NCBI GenBank assembly: GCA_964007475.1
Contig: OZ023273.1
Coordinates: 74,268,959-74,332,958 of the forward strand
From: Hybos culiciformis
Lineage: Eukaryota > Arthropoda > Insecta > Diptera > Hybotidae
DNA length: 64,000 bases
Direction: 5' to 3'
In this document: positions 21,798 to 34,184 of the stretch, piece after piece
Layout: each line of letters begins with the position of its first letter
Position numbering within the stretch: the stretch's first letter is position 1
Program-made: the position numbers and the translations under genes
Notes under the pieces: generated by a model
Database searches by the model: none
Told to the model about the DNA's origin: nothing
What the model saw: only the letters and a program-made list of their open reading frames with translations

Positions 21798-22149
21798 TAG
21801 GTTGGATGAAAGCATGCATAACCTCTAAAAACTAATGTAATCTTAATCTTACATACCAGAGAATTTGAAGAAGCCGAATCATAAATAGAAATCCAAAATT
21901 ACTAAATGTATAGCAAATATTGGGCTATTACAAATATAAAGTTCACGAAGACTAGATATCCTTCCTCCCTCAAGATTTATTAGTATTCCCTCGGTCTGAA
22001 TTTAGCAAAATTATGAATGCTTGGCCTTCCATTTAAATTTATTATATGTTTTTGAGTAATTTCACGGTGTCACTTGTATGTGTATTGAATGTGTTTTAAT
22101 CAGAGTTCCTGATTTTATCATTGAAAATAATTTATTAAATTATCTTATC

Positions 22150-22300
22150 GCTAATTTGTCTTTATGCGGAGAATTTATGGACAATTTAAAGAAAAAATAA
22201 AGAAAAAGAAAAATTAAAAAATCTTTATCTTTAATTTGTCTTAACGCGGAGAATTTATGGAGAATGTAAAAGAAAAAATAAAGAAAAAGAAAAAATGTAC
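22150..22300. repeat. Tandem duplication, about 90 bp
   Basis: Two adjacent units opening TTTGTCTTWAYGCGGAGAATTTATGGA and ending in AAAGAAAAAATAAAGAAAAAGAAAAA. Confidence 0.7.
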
Positions 22301-22527
22301 TTACAAATTCTACAGATCAAAAGAAAACGATAAACTATTCGTTAATTTATCGTAAGGAACGAAGAAAAGATTATCAATTCAGAGATTATAAATGAGAAAT
22401 AGATACTCATTTTTCAACACAACGAAAAAATAATGTGTATAAAAAATTATTTTTTCTTTATGTTCTTTATTTGTGTGTGTTTGTTTATGTTTGTGTGAAC
22501 AAAAAATTTTTATTTACTTTTCTCTAA

Positions 22528-23072
22528 TAACTTCGCTACACTTCAGGTTAGCAACCATGAATTTCTTGGTTTGAAAGTAGGTTGGCGAATGGGGTGACAC
22601 ACTTATAAAAGATGGTTTGGTTTGAAATTTAAAAAAAAATTCTTTGTAAAATTAAAAAAAAATTCTTTGTAAAATAAAATTTTATTTTTTCGTAATTTAA
22701 AAAAAAAAATGAATTTTTTTAATTTAAAGAAAAAATGGAAAATAAAAATAATATTAAATTTTTTTTTAAAAATATTTTAATTTATATTCTTTTTTGACAA
22801 CCTACAATTTATTATTATTTTTTTTATATCGAAGCATTTTAAAGTATGATTTTTTCTGTAAATTTTCTGCAAATTGACAGATTATACCTTTTTTTTTTTG
22901 AAATGCAATAAAACTATGTAGTAAAATTTCTAGGTTTGTGTCGAACCGACTTTCAAACCATGAAAAAAAAAAAAATTTTATATGGCAAACCAAGTACCAA
23001 ACACAGAACGAACCTATTTTTTTCTGCAAAACACGGAATTCTGTGTTTGTAACCTGAAGTGTAGCGAAGTTA
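22528..23072. mobile_element. MITE, 545 bp, 23-bp TIRs
   Basis: Perfect 23-bp terminal inverted repeats, TAACTTCGCTACACTTCAGG(TTA), flanked by TAA on both sides (22525-22527 and 23073-23075). A 3-bp TWA duplication suggests the PIF/Harbinger superfamily, though TA-targeting Tc1 elements cannot be excluded. The interior has no transposase. Confidence 0.75.
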
Positions 23073-23925
23073 TAATTCAAAAAACCTGTGCATAGGTACA
23101 CATTTTTTTGCTTCTTTTTCTTTATATTATCTTTAAATTATCATTTAAATTCTCCTTGGATATTTTATAGAAAACTTAGCAATTTTTTCTTATTTTTTAT
23201 CCTTTGCGTTATTTTTTCTTTATATTATATTATCTTGAATTAAAACCAAAACAAAATTATTTTTTCGTTTATTTTTTCGTTTATCCTCTCTTTTAAAAAT
23301 TTGTTTATGAATTCACAATTTTTTCTCTATCCATTGAAATTTTAACATTATTTTATCTTTATCTTTGAGAGAAAAGAAAAAATAAGCTTTAAATTATCTT
23401 TTCCTTTTCCGATCTTTTTCTTTGAAAATAAAAAATTAAACTCGGGTTTTAATATCAATATCCATCACGACACATTTTATAAAAAAAAAGTTGATCTCAC
23501 ATATAATGAAGTTGGCCACCCCTGACATATACGACCATATAAAAAAAAGGAATAAAAAAATTAAAAAATTTGTATGAATCAGAAAGCAAAATGGAAAAGG
23601 TTCATTCAAATTTTACTCCTTTTAAAAACAGATTGGACAATGAACAGGTTATTATTTAGCCGTCATTATTATCTTGACGCTTTAGCATCGAGGCAAAAAT
23701 GTATTATTCTTTTTTCTTTTTTTTTTTACTTATTATTACTTTTTATTTTTGTCAACAATAAATTAATGTCTCCAAAAATAAACATAGATTATAACAAAAT
23801 GATAGCACAATGATAACCAAATAAATATTTGAATGTTATTTAAAGAAATTAATAACGTAATTCGTAGTAAATATTTTTTAATTATTCAGCATTTCAATTA
23901 AAGATTAAGATTGTTTATGAAGTTA

Positions 23926-24078
23926 TTATCGTAAATCTAGGGTTAATTTATTCTCCTTCACTGGATTATCTGTGTTATACATTGACTGTAATTGATGAAA
24001 TTGAACGCGATTACGCTTATTTTGACATTTAAAAAATTGAAATAATCTGGACATTAAATCTGCATCATCCCCAACTTC
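23926..24078 (-). CDS. Possible terminal exon of an unknown gene
   Basis: A 50-codon minus-strand frame ending in two stop codons. Its composition is unlike the surrounding AT runs (EVGDDADLMSRLFQFFKC, then basic and Gln-rich residues, ending in KLTLDLR). I cannot assign a family. The upstream flank is purine-rich on the coding strand and shows no good splice acceptor, so this may be chance. It is listed because it is one of very few non-repetitive frames between 21.8 and 29 kb. Confidence 0.2.
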   Translation of the reverse strand, partial: EVGDDADLMSRLFQFFKCQNKRNRVQFHQLQSMYNTDNPVKENKLTLDLR

Positions 24079-24452
24079 TTTTTTTTTATTTTATTTTATT
24101 TTTTTTTAAATGAAGTACACTTAAAACTACACCTGCAAACTGAGATTGTTATGAGAAATTTCGGAACGATTTTTACGTCATTTATAAAATAATAACAAAT
24201 GTGAAATCGTGGCGTTCAAAAACTATACAAATTCTAGAAATTAAAATAATTTTTCAATTTCTAAAATTAGTTGTTATTGACTAAAAGTGTCATTAATCTC
24301 TTATATTATTTTATTTAATATTATTATACTTTATTCTTTTATTATCATATTTATTTCTTATCTTTATTTTATATTTCCATCAAATAAAATTTTTAGTTTT
24401 TTAATTTTTCTTTTATTTTATTTTATTTTTTATCTTAAGTACATATATATAC

Positions 24453-24599
24453 CTGTCCTATTTTATTAGGATTGCGATCCAAGACAAATTTTATAATTTG
24501 TCCAATTGATGCATCTGGATTATAAATTGAATAAGTTTCTTGTTTAGGTCCACTCCATATTTTTAATTCAGAATTATAAAATGTTTTCGCTATAAACAT
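24453..24599 (-). CDS. First exon of an acyl-CoA synthetase/luciferase-like protein
   Basis: From the ATG at 24599 the frame gives 49 codons and ends exactly at CAG|GTATAT, a good splice donor in phase 0. The text ELKIWSGPKQE ... YNPDASIGQIIKFVLDRNPNKIGQ resembles the N-terminus of insect 4-coumarate-CoA-ligase/luciferase-like synthetases: a short lead, W-x-GP, then SxGQ-I-x(4-6)-NP-K-Q. These are AMP-forming enzymes that activate carboxylic acids. Only this exon is seen; later exons would lie at lower coordinates, where I find none, so the gene may be a fragment or have a very long intron. Confidence 0.4.
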
Positions 24600-24639
24600 A
24601 ATTATTATAAATTTAATTATTTTCAAGAGAATAATGTTA

Positions 24640-25985
24640 TTCCGGTGACAGTTGAAAATATACTACTTGTTCCAAATAAAAATACATTGATTTTTATCAA
24701 CTAATTAATAACAAATTCAAATTAAAAAAAAAATAACAAAAATTCAGTCGATTTTTCAAAATCTGTCCGTCTGTCTTTATTATATTAAATAAAAATAATA
24801 AAAAAAAATTATAACCTATTATCAAAAATTTTAAGTAAAATATATATTCAAATTATAATGTATAGAAAAGAATAATGTAAAATAGTTATGTACATTTATA
24901 TATAATTATGTTATGATATTTATTTCTGTCTGAAAGTTGTTTCAACAAATCTTAAAATAATAAAGTCATTCAAAACAAATCTTATATAATACGTTTAACG
25001 ACCGATATATGTATTATTATTTATTGAACCCTTTCTTAATTAAATATAATATTTTTTTTTTAAATTTAACTTCTTTTTTTAATTTTACAAACTTCTTAAT
25101 AAATAGCTTAATTAATAATCTTAAAGAATTGCAAAATAATTCATGGAATAAAAATCATGCGAGCTAGATACAATATGCTTAGGTACTTGAAAATTCTTCA
25201 ATTTGGTGAACATAAATTGTGCTACAGACTGCTGGTTAGATCAACAACCTTTTTCGTTGAGGATAATACCACACTTAATGAATATCATTAATTTTAACTC
25301 ATATATAATAATGTTAAACATTATTTTATTTTATTTCAAATAATATTCGAATTCAGATTCTTTAGTTCTCTTTTAATTCATGTTGTAAACTATTGATTTA
25401 TTTGTAAGAAAATAAAAATTCAATTTTTAAAAATTGATCGTAGGAATTTCAAAACTACTATAAAGTAGTTCAATATCAATAACTCCTTATTTGGAAATAC
25501 TTATGTTTAACGTTTTATAAAAAGTTTCTTTTATTAGAATTTTTTTTATTATGATAATAAGGTTGTATATGAATTTCAATATAATAATAGTTATACATAT
25601 TTACTTCAAAGATTTTAGGTCCACGAAAAAAATTCCACCAACATGATCCTAGCCTTACTCTATTCTCACAAATATTTTAATAAAGAATTATTCTAGAACT
25701 TTTTCATTTCATAAGTTTACATAAATTTCTTACTTAACTAGCAACTTCAACTTTCGTTAAATTCAAATACTTCGTTTTGTTGATTTTTTTTTTTAATTGT
25801 GTTAGTACTTAAATGACGTATTACGTAGGCATTTTGGTAAAGATTAATAAAATTGATTAGTATTATATAGTTATTATCTTAAGAATCTGGTTGTTGAATT
25901 AGTCAAATTTGTTTTAGTAACTAGCAATTTTTCTGTTTTTCAGTTAATTTAAAAATAAAATTGCAATTGGAAACATATATATAGG
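24640..25985. other. AT-rich DNA, no gene recognised
   Basis: Long A and T runs and short frames only. A 44-codon plus-strand frame at about 25157-25291 has fairly normal codon composition but no recognisable family. Confidence 0.5.
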
Positions 25986-25990
25986 TAACG

Positions 25991-26110
25991 ATTGTGGTTC
26001 GGGTTTTGTTTTTGGCCTATAAGTCATAAATTAGCAAAAAAAGTATGTAGTGTTATAGATTGTTGGAAAGGTTATGGTTATATTCTTACGCAACTTTTCT
26101 GCGAAGAAAT
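25991..26110 (+). repeat. Partial copy of the GGGTTGTGGGTCGGG MITE
   Basis: GGTTCGGGTTTTGTTTTTGGCC ... CATAAATTAGCAAAAAAAGTATGTAGTGTTATA aligns with the left arm of the MITE at 52801 and 61026. Its TIR is degraded and no right arm is seen. Confidence 0.7.
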
Positions 26111-26544
26111 AACATTGGAATTTATCATTACAAAGAAAACTTCTGCTAAAGGCTCGTTCTCACAATCCCATTTTTATTGATACTGTAAAGTTTATCAATA
26201 AAAAGTCAATATGTCTTAAATCATTTTCACACATTTCAATATAAATTAATGATTCAATATCACAAATTTTAGAAAAGTAATTTTTATCGAGTTCACACTC
26301 TTCAAGTTGTAAGCGGTTACTTAATTTCTTGAAAGATTAAGGTTATCTTAAGTTTTTATTGCTCGTTGAAGTATATATAGACAATTAATATGAAATGCCT
26401 CTGACTGAAATGTCAACAAAATGATTAAAAAAAAAAAAAAAATGATAAATTTGTAATTATATTTAATAATATTTTGATAGATGAAAATTCGTGAGATGAA
26501 TTTGCAAAAAAAAAGTAATAATAGTTTCACTTTTTATTTAACTG

Positions 26545-27165
26545 TTACACGAATCGCCGAAAGCTATTTCGAAAAAGACATTCGTTTTGGCAAAAAAGAC
26601 ACTTCGCAAAAGAACTATTTCGCGCTCGCGAAATGTGAATTACGCCAAAAAGGGCAGTTGCGAAATGTATATTTAGCATGCACTAAAATTAATTGCATTA
26701 TGTTAAGTGCATATAATTAAACAATTCCAATATATGTAGCATTTTATTTTAAGAAACTTTATTGATATGTGATATATTTAATATGTGTGTATGAATATAA
26801 TAAAAATCCAGTATGAATTGTAATTAGATATATATATTGATTAGCATTTACTAGATGGTAAACTTTCATTTGCCTAATTGGTTAAGGTACACATTTACTG
26901 GAAAGTGTATGTATACATTATGACATTTTGTACTTTAGCGGTAACATAATATGTATATATACAATATAAAAAAATTGTTTAAACTATACTTTTGCGAAGT
27001 GTTCTTATGATGTTGTGAATTGGTATTTTGTCACATAAATCCAAATGAAAATTTGTTAAAAATATTTTTTTGCGAAATGGAGATTTGCGAAACATAAAAA
27101 TTTGATAAGTGGCTTTCGGCGAAATAGACATTAGCAATATGAAATTTGCAAAGAGGCCCGCTCGC
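26545..27165. repeat. Possible MITE with TTCGCCGAAAGC arms
   Basis: CGCCGAAAGCTATTTCG at 26555 is matched in inverse by GGCTTTCGGCGAAATAG at about 27113. Between them are several scattered TTTGCGAAAT words. Termini and target duplication are not clear. Confidence 0.4.
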
Positions 27166-29890
27166 CTTATTTAATAAACCTTGTTTTGTGTATGTACTAT
27201 ATATACAAATTATTTCTTTAGTTTAGCAAATGGTAGTGTAGTAGAAAGATTAAAATAGGCAATTAAATTGGAAGATCTTTAATAAATTAAATCCAATTTT
27301 TTTTTAATTATAATTTTAATAAAATTTTTATTACAATTTGTTTTTTTTTTAATGAACTAGGACCTACTTAGGTACTTAATAATTCCATATAAATTTTTTT
27401 TTTTAAATTAAATTTTGAGAAACATCAATTTTTGGAAAACTCTGCGTCTCAGAAATTAACCAGTAATTGTTATTTGGAAGACAATTAAATGTAGATAATT
27501 TTGCGCTATATAATTTTATCCCTACGATAAGGGAAAGGGTCAAAAATTTTCTTTGAAAGTATCTTAAAATAAAGTATTTTAAATCCGAATGTTTGAAACG
27601 GGCTTCAAACTATTTTAAATTTTTTTATTTATCTTTTATTTTTCATTTGATACTATGGATACTATACCATTATAATTTCTGATATTCTGTTAAAATTAAA
27701 CAAAATAATTTTGAATAATTTATTTTTAATTTTGTTTTGAAAATCCGAAATGAGTTATTTCTGAACTGAATACAGAATAAGATTTTTGTAAATAAATAAA
27801 AACTATTTTGTTATATTAATTAATAATAACAAAAAAAAAATTTAACTTAATTTATGTATGCGATGACACTTTTTGCAATATTATTTCAATTATTTTAAAA
27901 AAAATGTTCTGAATTAGAAAAAAAAAACTCAAGATTATTTTAGATTAGATAAAATTTTAATTCAAACTTGCTTCAGATCAAATAGAGTTTATAGTCGCAA
28001 TAGAGTTTATACATAACCAGAGTTTATATACATAAATATTTGCTGCCTAATAATATACGAGTTATGCCGTTGTGATTTTATGATGGAAGAGAGTTCATCA
28101 TACGAATATTATATGTTATTTCAGAAATTTTAATGCTTTAAACTTTAAAATAAAAAGTTTTAATTAATATATATCGTCCGTCCAATATTATGTTGTCGAT
28201 CCATAAAATCATTATTTGGGAAATCGAAGTTAAAGTTTGAAGGTCTGAAACTGAAAACTAAGCCGAAAAACAATATTTTTTTTATCTAAATACAGCCTTG
28301 GCAACATTTTAAAATAAAAAAAATAAAATTTTAGAGTCGAACTTCCGAATGAACAGTCTTTATGCTTCGTGCTTTATGCTTCGTGCTAGGCAATGATAAT
28401 AATTTATTAACTATTATATTTAGTTATTAATGAATTTAAATAAAACAAATATTATAAATAAAATTACTTACTATTCATAAAAAAATATTAAAAACATTCG
28501 ATTTTATTATACATTCACGATATTATTACTTATAAATTTATTGTTTTAAAAAAAAATACAAGAAATTCCGTTTTTCGATTAATTTCAACCAAAATTATAA
28601 TTAATAGTTATTTAATTCGGTTAAATCACATTTATGTTGTATTTTCACAGGCTTAGCTATAAAAAATAACGTTATTTAAAATAAAACATTTGATTGCTTA
28701 CGAAGAATATTAAGAAATTAAGAAGAGACGTAGCTTGAAGGAATACTTTTGAAAAGCAAATTATTTTTATCATAGAAATTATCTGAAAAAAAAAAAGATT
28801 CAAATGGAAATTTGTAGTAATACTTAATTTAATTTAAAAATTCGCCGTTCTGCTCCTGTGCTTGTTGGGGATCATTTGAATTTAATTGTTCTGTGTAATA
28901 ATAAAGTTTAACAATGAATCGCCTTATTTAAATTTCGAATAATAAAAGCGAAAAAATAATATTTAAACCTTTCATGTTAGGACTATAAGCCTCGTTTTCC
29001 TCCATTAATCTGTTCAAAAAATATTTTTAAAAAATCTTCGTAATTATTAAAAAAGAAATAATTATATTCAATGTTTTAGACTTACGCTAAAAATTCTGGA
29101 GGCAAATCGGAATCTGGAGACTATAATATTTTGAAAAAAATGATTTTTTCGTACAATAAAATAATTACAATAGAAAATTGTGATTATGTCTATTATAGAT
29201 TGAACATGTACTACCAAATAATTGTGAAAATCTCGTTCAATCATTTTCTATAGAATTTTGTCGTACATCCAAAAATTTTGCACGTACGACACATTGTGAT
29301 ATATTCTTAAATTTTTTTGGCGTGTACGACAAAATTGAGCTGTTATATCTCAGAAACTAGACTAGATAGAAGCTCTCCGAATAGCTATATCGAAAGCTGC
29401 TAAAATTTTGAGTGTAATGACATTCTCAACTAATTTTTTTTAGATTTGTGATGTACGACAATATAATTGCGAGCGGACGATATTCCAAAACAACATAATT
29501 AATAGGGAAAGAGTAAACTGCTAATAGTTTTTAAACTTTCTTTAAACTGTTAGCTTGAAAAATAAACAACACAATTATGAACAAAATTTTCGTGCATTAT
29601 TTCTATCATCTCCATTCAAATATGCATACACAAAACATGTTGCTATGTTTAATTGTTTTTTTTTTTTTTTATTTGATTTTCATGTTTTTTTTTGTTATTA
29701 TCAGTTTCATCAATATCTTTCGAATCGCATATTCGAATTTTCGAAACCCGTGCCAATTTGGAGCATTTCAGTTCCATCTAATCTAAGTTTAATTTTTTTT
29801 TTATCGTATAAGAGTTTTTTATCGTATTGTAATAGAACTCCATGTAAAATTTTAAAAACAAAATGTTCATTATTCTATGCTAATAATAAC
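27165..29890. other. AT-rich DNA, no gene recognised
   Basis: Contains a small tandem duplication, TTTATGCTTCGTGC (28360-28388), and several GTACGACA words between 29260 and 29470. No supported coding frame is visible. Confidence 0.5.
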
Positions 29891-29894
29891 AACA

Positions 29895-30262
29895 ATTTAT
29901 ATTAGTGTTAGTGAGTCAATTTTTTAATTCAAAAGCTTTCATACGTTCGCCCTTTGTTTTTAAAATTAAAACATTCTCTCACGCTATGTAGCCTCACAAA
30001 ACGCACAAATCCACACAAGCAAAATCAGCATCTTTCTTGATATTTATTTTCAAAAAGTTTGTAATTATTTTTTATATATAATTTATATTAGTGTTAGTGA
30101 GTCAATTTTTTAATTCAAAAGCTTTCATACGTTCGCCCTTTGTTTTTAAAATTAAAACATTCTCTCACGCTATGTAGCCTCACAAAACGCACAAATCCAC
30201 ACAAGCAAAATCAGCATCTTTCTTGATATTTATTTTCAAAAAGTTTGTAATTATTTTTTAAG
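29895..30262. repeat. 186-bp tandem duplication
   Basis: Two adjacent copies, offset 186 bp, of TTAGTGTTAGTGAGTC ... CAAAAAGTTTGTAATTATTTTT, apparently identical over most of their length, so recent. Confidence 0.9.
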
Positions 30263-30504
30263 GTAAAATCTACTTTTTAATTAAAATAATTATCAAAATT
30301 TATTATTTTGGTTTATTTTTTAAAAAAGAAAATCAATTTTATTCCGGGAATAAAAAAAAACCAATAAAACTAAGTCTATCATTTTCAATCACTCAAAAGT
30401 TTATTTTTTTTAAATAATGTCGTATTGTGTATGAAAGTTCAAAAATTTTTTTTATTGTTTCATACAAAATTGAAACGAAAGTATGTTTTTTTTCGACAGG
30501 ATAA

Positions 30505-31063
30505 TAAAAGATTATTGTATATGTTAACTAAATTTGTTATTAATTACGAGTTTTGTATACACAAAAACACATTGACACGAGTCAATACTTATATCGCGAG
30601 ACCGAAGGTCGAGTAATATATATTGACAAGTGTCTATGTGTTTTTGTGTAAATACAGAACAAGTTGTATAACAAATTTTGTTAACATATTCAATATACTG
30701 TTTTAATGTGCATGTGAAAGGTAGTTGCAGTCTATACATTTACAATGCAAAAAATATACACACTTTTTTTTTCATTTTTTGTTGGTATTTCTCTATATTG
30801 AAATACTGTGAGTGATATTATTTTTGTTTAGGTATTACGCAATATTCAATATGAAACATTTAATGAATGGAATGAAGCATTTAATGAAAAAAAAGAGGCA
30901 TTTAATGAATGGAACAGGCATTTAATGGATGGAAGAGGCATTTAATGAATGGAAGAGGCATTTAATGAATGGAATGAAGCATTTAATGATTGCATGTGTA
31001 TTGACGCATATAATGTTCCATTTAGCGATCTAAATTCTATACTACAACATAACGATCACATGC
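30505..31063 (+). mobile_element. Helentron-like element H1 with GAATGGAAGAGGCATTTAAT core
   Basis: In order: a 5' end (GATTATTGTATATG), a hairpin of about 90 bp centred on GAGACCGAAGGTCGA (30555-30648), a T-rich stretch, GTGAGTGATATTATTTTTGTTTAGGTATTACGCAATATTC, then a minisatellite of about five imperfect roughly 20-24 bp units (30855-30985), and a 3' end GCATGTGTATTGACGCATATAAT ... CTATACTACAACATAACGA. This matches the layout of DINE/HINE-type non-autonomous Helentrons. No coding capacity. Confidence 0.6.
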
Positions 31064-32960
31064 CCATTAAAAAAATTGAACTTTGATAGTGGAATTAAAC
31101 CATTGTTTCCACCAAAATCTTTAGCTTTTGGGCTCAAAAACTTCTTTAATATCTATTTAATATTCTCAAAATAAAAATTTGCTTAAAAGTTTGATACAAA
31201 CTACTGTTTTCTTCATTTGAACTTTAAATGTGAATAACCAATTTGGCATTTTATGGCGATACGATACTATAAAACTAAACAGACGAAATATCTAAATATG
31301 TGGGTTTGATGGATCTTAGGTTAAGATTGCGTATATATTTAAATTAAATTAATTGATCAACGTGCAACTGACTAAAACCTTATTTTTTATTGTAAAGAAA
31401 AGTAAGAAGTGGAGTGAGAGTGTTGCGTTTGCGCGCAATAATCACAAAGTCATTAGAATAATTTAATCAATTGATATTTATGTGGAATCATCATGAAGAA
31501 CATAACTTCAGTTTCATATATATGATTTTAATTTAAAGTTTGAAAGCAGCGCGAGCAAAAATATAATCCAAAACATCATCAAATTTTCTATTATAATATG
31601 CTAGGCGAATATAAACTTATATATACAAACGTCTAAATTTCAATGTCTTTAAATCAATTAACTTACATTTCTCCAGCATAAGAAGATACAAGAGGCTGAC
31701 AATTTATCTTACATATTGCAAATCTTATGAAGTTACTTTCAACATCTTCGAATCTTTTTATGTCATAATATGGCAACCAAACTACAACAGTATATTCCAA
31801 ATGCACTCACTCTAACAAGGTCTGTGTACTAAGATTTTAAAGCCTAGTTCAAAAATAAGTTGATTTGTCGTTTCAACGAAGAACTGTCTACTTTGGTTCA
31901 TTCTTAAGTTTAAATTCTCTAATTAATAATTAATTATGTAAAATATCTAAATCTTATTATTTTTTCTTTTTATAATTTCTGTTAATTTCTTTGTGTGCAA
32001 AAACGAAATTTTATGAAAAAAAACTTGGTTTTAGGTAATTAAGTTTTCTATTTTGTTATTTTCAAACGTACCTAAAATTGTAGTTATTTATAAATTAAGA
32101 CATATTTTTTATTATTAAAAGTAAATAATTAATTTTTTTCATAATAATTTACCGGTATTTCCTATCTCTGTTTAACACAAAATAGAACACTTTAAATGTT
32201 TCGAATTCTTTTAGTTAAAAAAAAATGAATTAAGATATTTTGTTTTTATGTTTTATTTTTTTAATTGGGATAAGCTAAGTTGTCAGTTTTTCCATTTTTA
32301 AAATGCATGTTAAAAAATTAATTATTGATGCTCGATTAATAAATACATTTGGTTTAATTTTGATTATTGAGTGGCTTCTTCGTTAAGTGACATTCGTTTG
32401 TGTTGGATGACTTAGGTAAATTGTTATAGTTTATCAAATAACTATATAGTCTTTAAATAATTTTTAGTATTGTAATAGAATTTTTTTAATTGAGCTCTAG
32501 ATTAAATGAGTTTTTAACATTTATTATATATCATATTAACATTTATTATATCAAAAATAAATAAAAAAAATTAAGATGTCTATTAAAGGTATAGCTATAA
32601 TTTAGGACTATAAAAAACTTAAATCAATATAAATAAAATTTATAAATACGATGTGGACGACTTTAACTTTTAATAACAGAAAATTGAAGACAAACGAAGG
32701 CAAAAAAAAATAATGATAGTACTTTTCTTGATTTTTCACTTTTTTTTTAAGTAAGCTCAATAATAATAAATAAAATAAAGCCAATACTTAAATAATTTCT
32801 ACACAAAGATCATCCACCGTCTAGCATCAATTTTTTTTAAGGCTTTACTATTGCAAAGCACTGGATCATTATCATTATCATGTGGCGTCAAAAAATTATT
32901 CAAAATATTTCTCACAAGGAAACATAATTATATATATAACTAATATTTTAAAAAAGTGAT
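31064..32960. other. AT-rich DNA, no gene recognised
   Basis: No supported frame or repeat was seen beyond short A/T runs. Confidence 0.5.
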
Positions 32961-32963
32961 TTT

Positions 32964-33216
32964 GTACCGTCCAAACATTAAGTTGATAACTCGAACGACT
33001 GAACTTTTCAGTTGACCGAAAAAATGGGAAAAATATAATAACTCTGTTAATCTGAATTGAAATTGCAAAGTAAAATATCAAATTAATGCTTATTAATTTG
33101 ATATTTAACTATTGAAATTTCGAATCAGATTAAAGGACTTATTAGATTTTTCCAGTTCTTTCGGTCTCCTAAAAAGTTGAATTTTTTGAGTTATCAATTT
33201 AATGCCTGGACGGTAC
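32964..33216. mobile_element. Foldback MITE, about 250 bp
   Basis: Ends GTACCGTCCAAACATTAAGTTGATAACTC and, inverted, GAGTTATCAATTTAATGCCTGGACGGTAC. The arms keep pairing inwards, and the centre is a perfect short hairpin (ATCAAATTAATGC-TTATTAATTTGAT, about 33079-33107). Confidence 0.7.
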
Positions 33217-33233
33217 GAATTGAAGAACTAACT

Positions 33234-33510
33234 AATAGTAGATTACAATACCTGTTATGAAAATTTGTTATTCTTGCGAGTTGAGTATACACACAAACAC
33301 ATAGACACGAGTCAAAATTATATCACGAGACGGAAGGTCGAGTGATATTATATTGACGAGTGTCTATGTGTTTGTGTGTATACACAACGAGCTGCATAAC
33401 AAATTTGATTAACATGTATTGTATACTGCTTTAATGTGCATGTAGAGGGAGTTGAAAACAATACATTTACAATGAAAAAAATAAACAAAAAAGTTCAAAA
33501 TAAAGCAAGG
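33234..33510 (+). mobile_element. Helentron-like element H2, 5' half
   Basis: Opens AATAGTAGATTACAATAC, then the hairpin ATATCACGAGACCGAAGGTCGAGTGATAT with long flanking arms (33288-33381), then TACTGCTTTAATGTGCATGT. The minisatellite core and 3' end are missing. The flank to 33735 is shared with 43600-43880. Confidence 0.6.
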
Positions 33511-33698
33511 AAATAAAATTTAATTAATACGGAAGTAAATTTATTTCTCGAAATGATTTCAAACCGGATGATTTAAGACCAGCTAATTCCTAAAATATTA
33601 AAAAAAAAAATTAGTAATTTTTTCAAAAAAAGATTATTCATTTCTTTTTTGCAGAAAAAAAAATCGAATAATTTTTTTTGGAAAAATTACTATTTTTT

Positions 33699-34010
33699 GA
33701 AGTTTATACTTCTTTAGCGGCGTTTGATGATTTTTGGTAGAGGGTAAAAATCCATTTTCATATCGAATTTTTTTCAGAATCGTCATCATTTTTCTCAGAA
33801 AAATTAGAATAAGAATACTTATTTTTTTATTATATTTAAGAAGCCCAAAATCATATGGACAATATGGCTTAGTGGCTAGAACATCAGACTGTAAGTCTGA
33901 AGGTGCCTGGTTCGATTCCCAATGACAAGATTTTTTTTTAATTTCAAATATATGTATATATAGGGCCCAATATTACAAGCAAAAAAATTACGTATTCTAC
34001 CAATAAAAAA
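33699..34010 (+). repeat. tRNA-Tyr-derived SINE-like unit, copy B
   Basis: Best preserved copy. The tRNA-like part (33857-33926) has an A box TGGCTTAGTGG and a B box GGTTCGATTCC, both matching the Pol III consensus. Its anticodon arm TCAGA-CTGTAAG-TCTGA has anticodon GTA (Tyr). About 160 bp precede the tRNA-like part, unlike classic SINEs with the tRNA at the very 5' end. Confidence 0.75.
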
Positions 34011-34075
34011 ATTATGTTCAAAAAAATTAAAAATTATTATGTTCAAAAAAATTATAAAAAAAAATGTATTCATTG

Positions 34076-34140
34076 GGGGGAATCGAACCTGAACCTTTAC
34101 TCTCATAGTCTGATGTTCTAGCCACTAAACCATATAGTCC
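34076..34140 (-). repeat. Second tRNA-like segment, inverted
   Basis: On the minus strand GGACTATATGGTTTAGTGGCTAGAACATC ... GGTTCGATTCC keeps A and B boxes, but the anticodon arm is degraded. It faces copy B head to head, 150 bp away. Confidence 0.65.
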
Positions 34141-34184
34141 ATATGATTTTGGATTTCTCAAATATAATAAAAAAATTCTAATTT

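Noticed and set aside
25157..25291. 44-codon plus-strand frame starting MRARYNMLRYLK
   Set aside because: Codon composition is fair but there is no recognisable family, signal or splice context; too short to support.
33857..33926. A functional nuclear tRNA-Tyr gene
   Set aside because: A and B boxes and the anticodon are good, but the acceptor and T stems pair poorly, and the segment is part of a repeat present at least three times.
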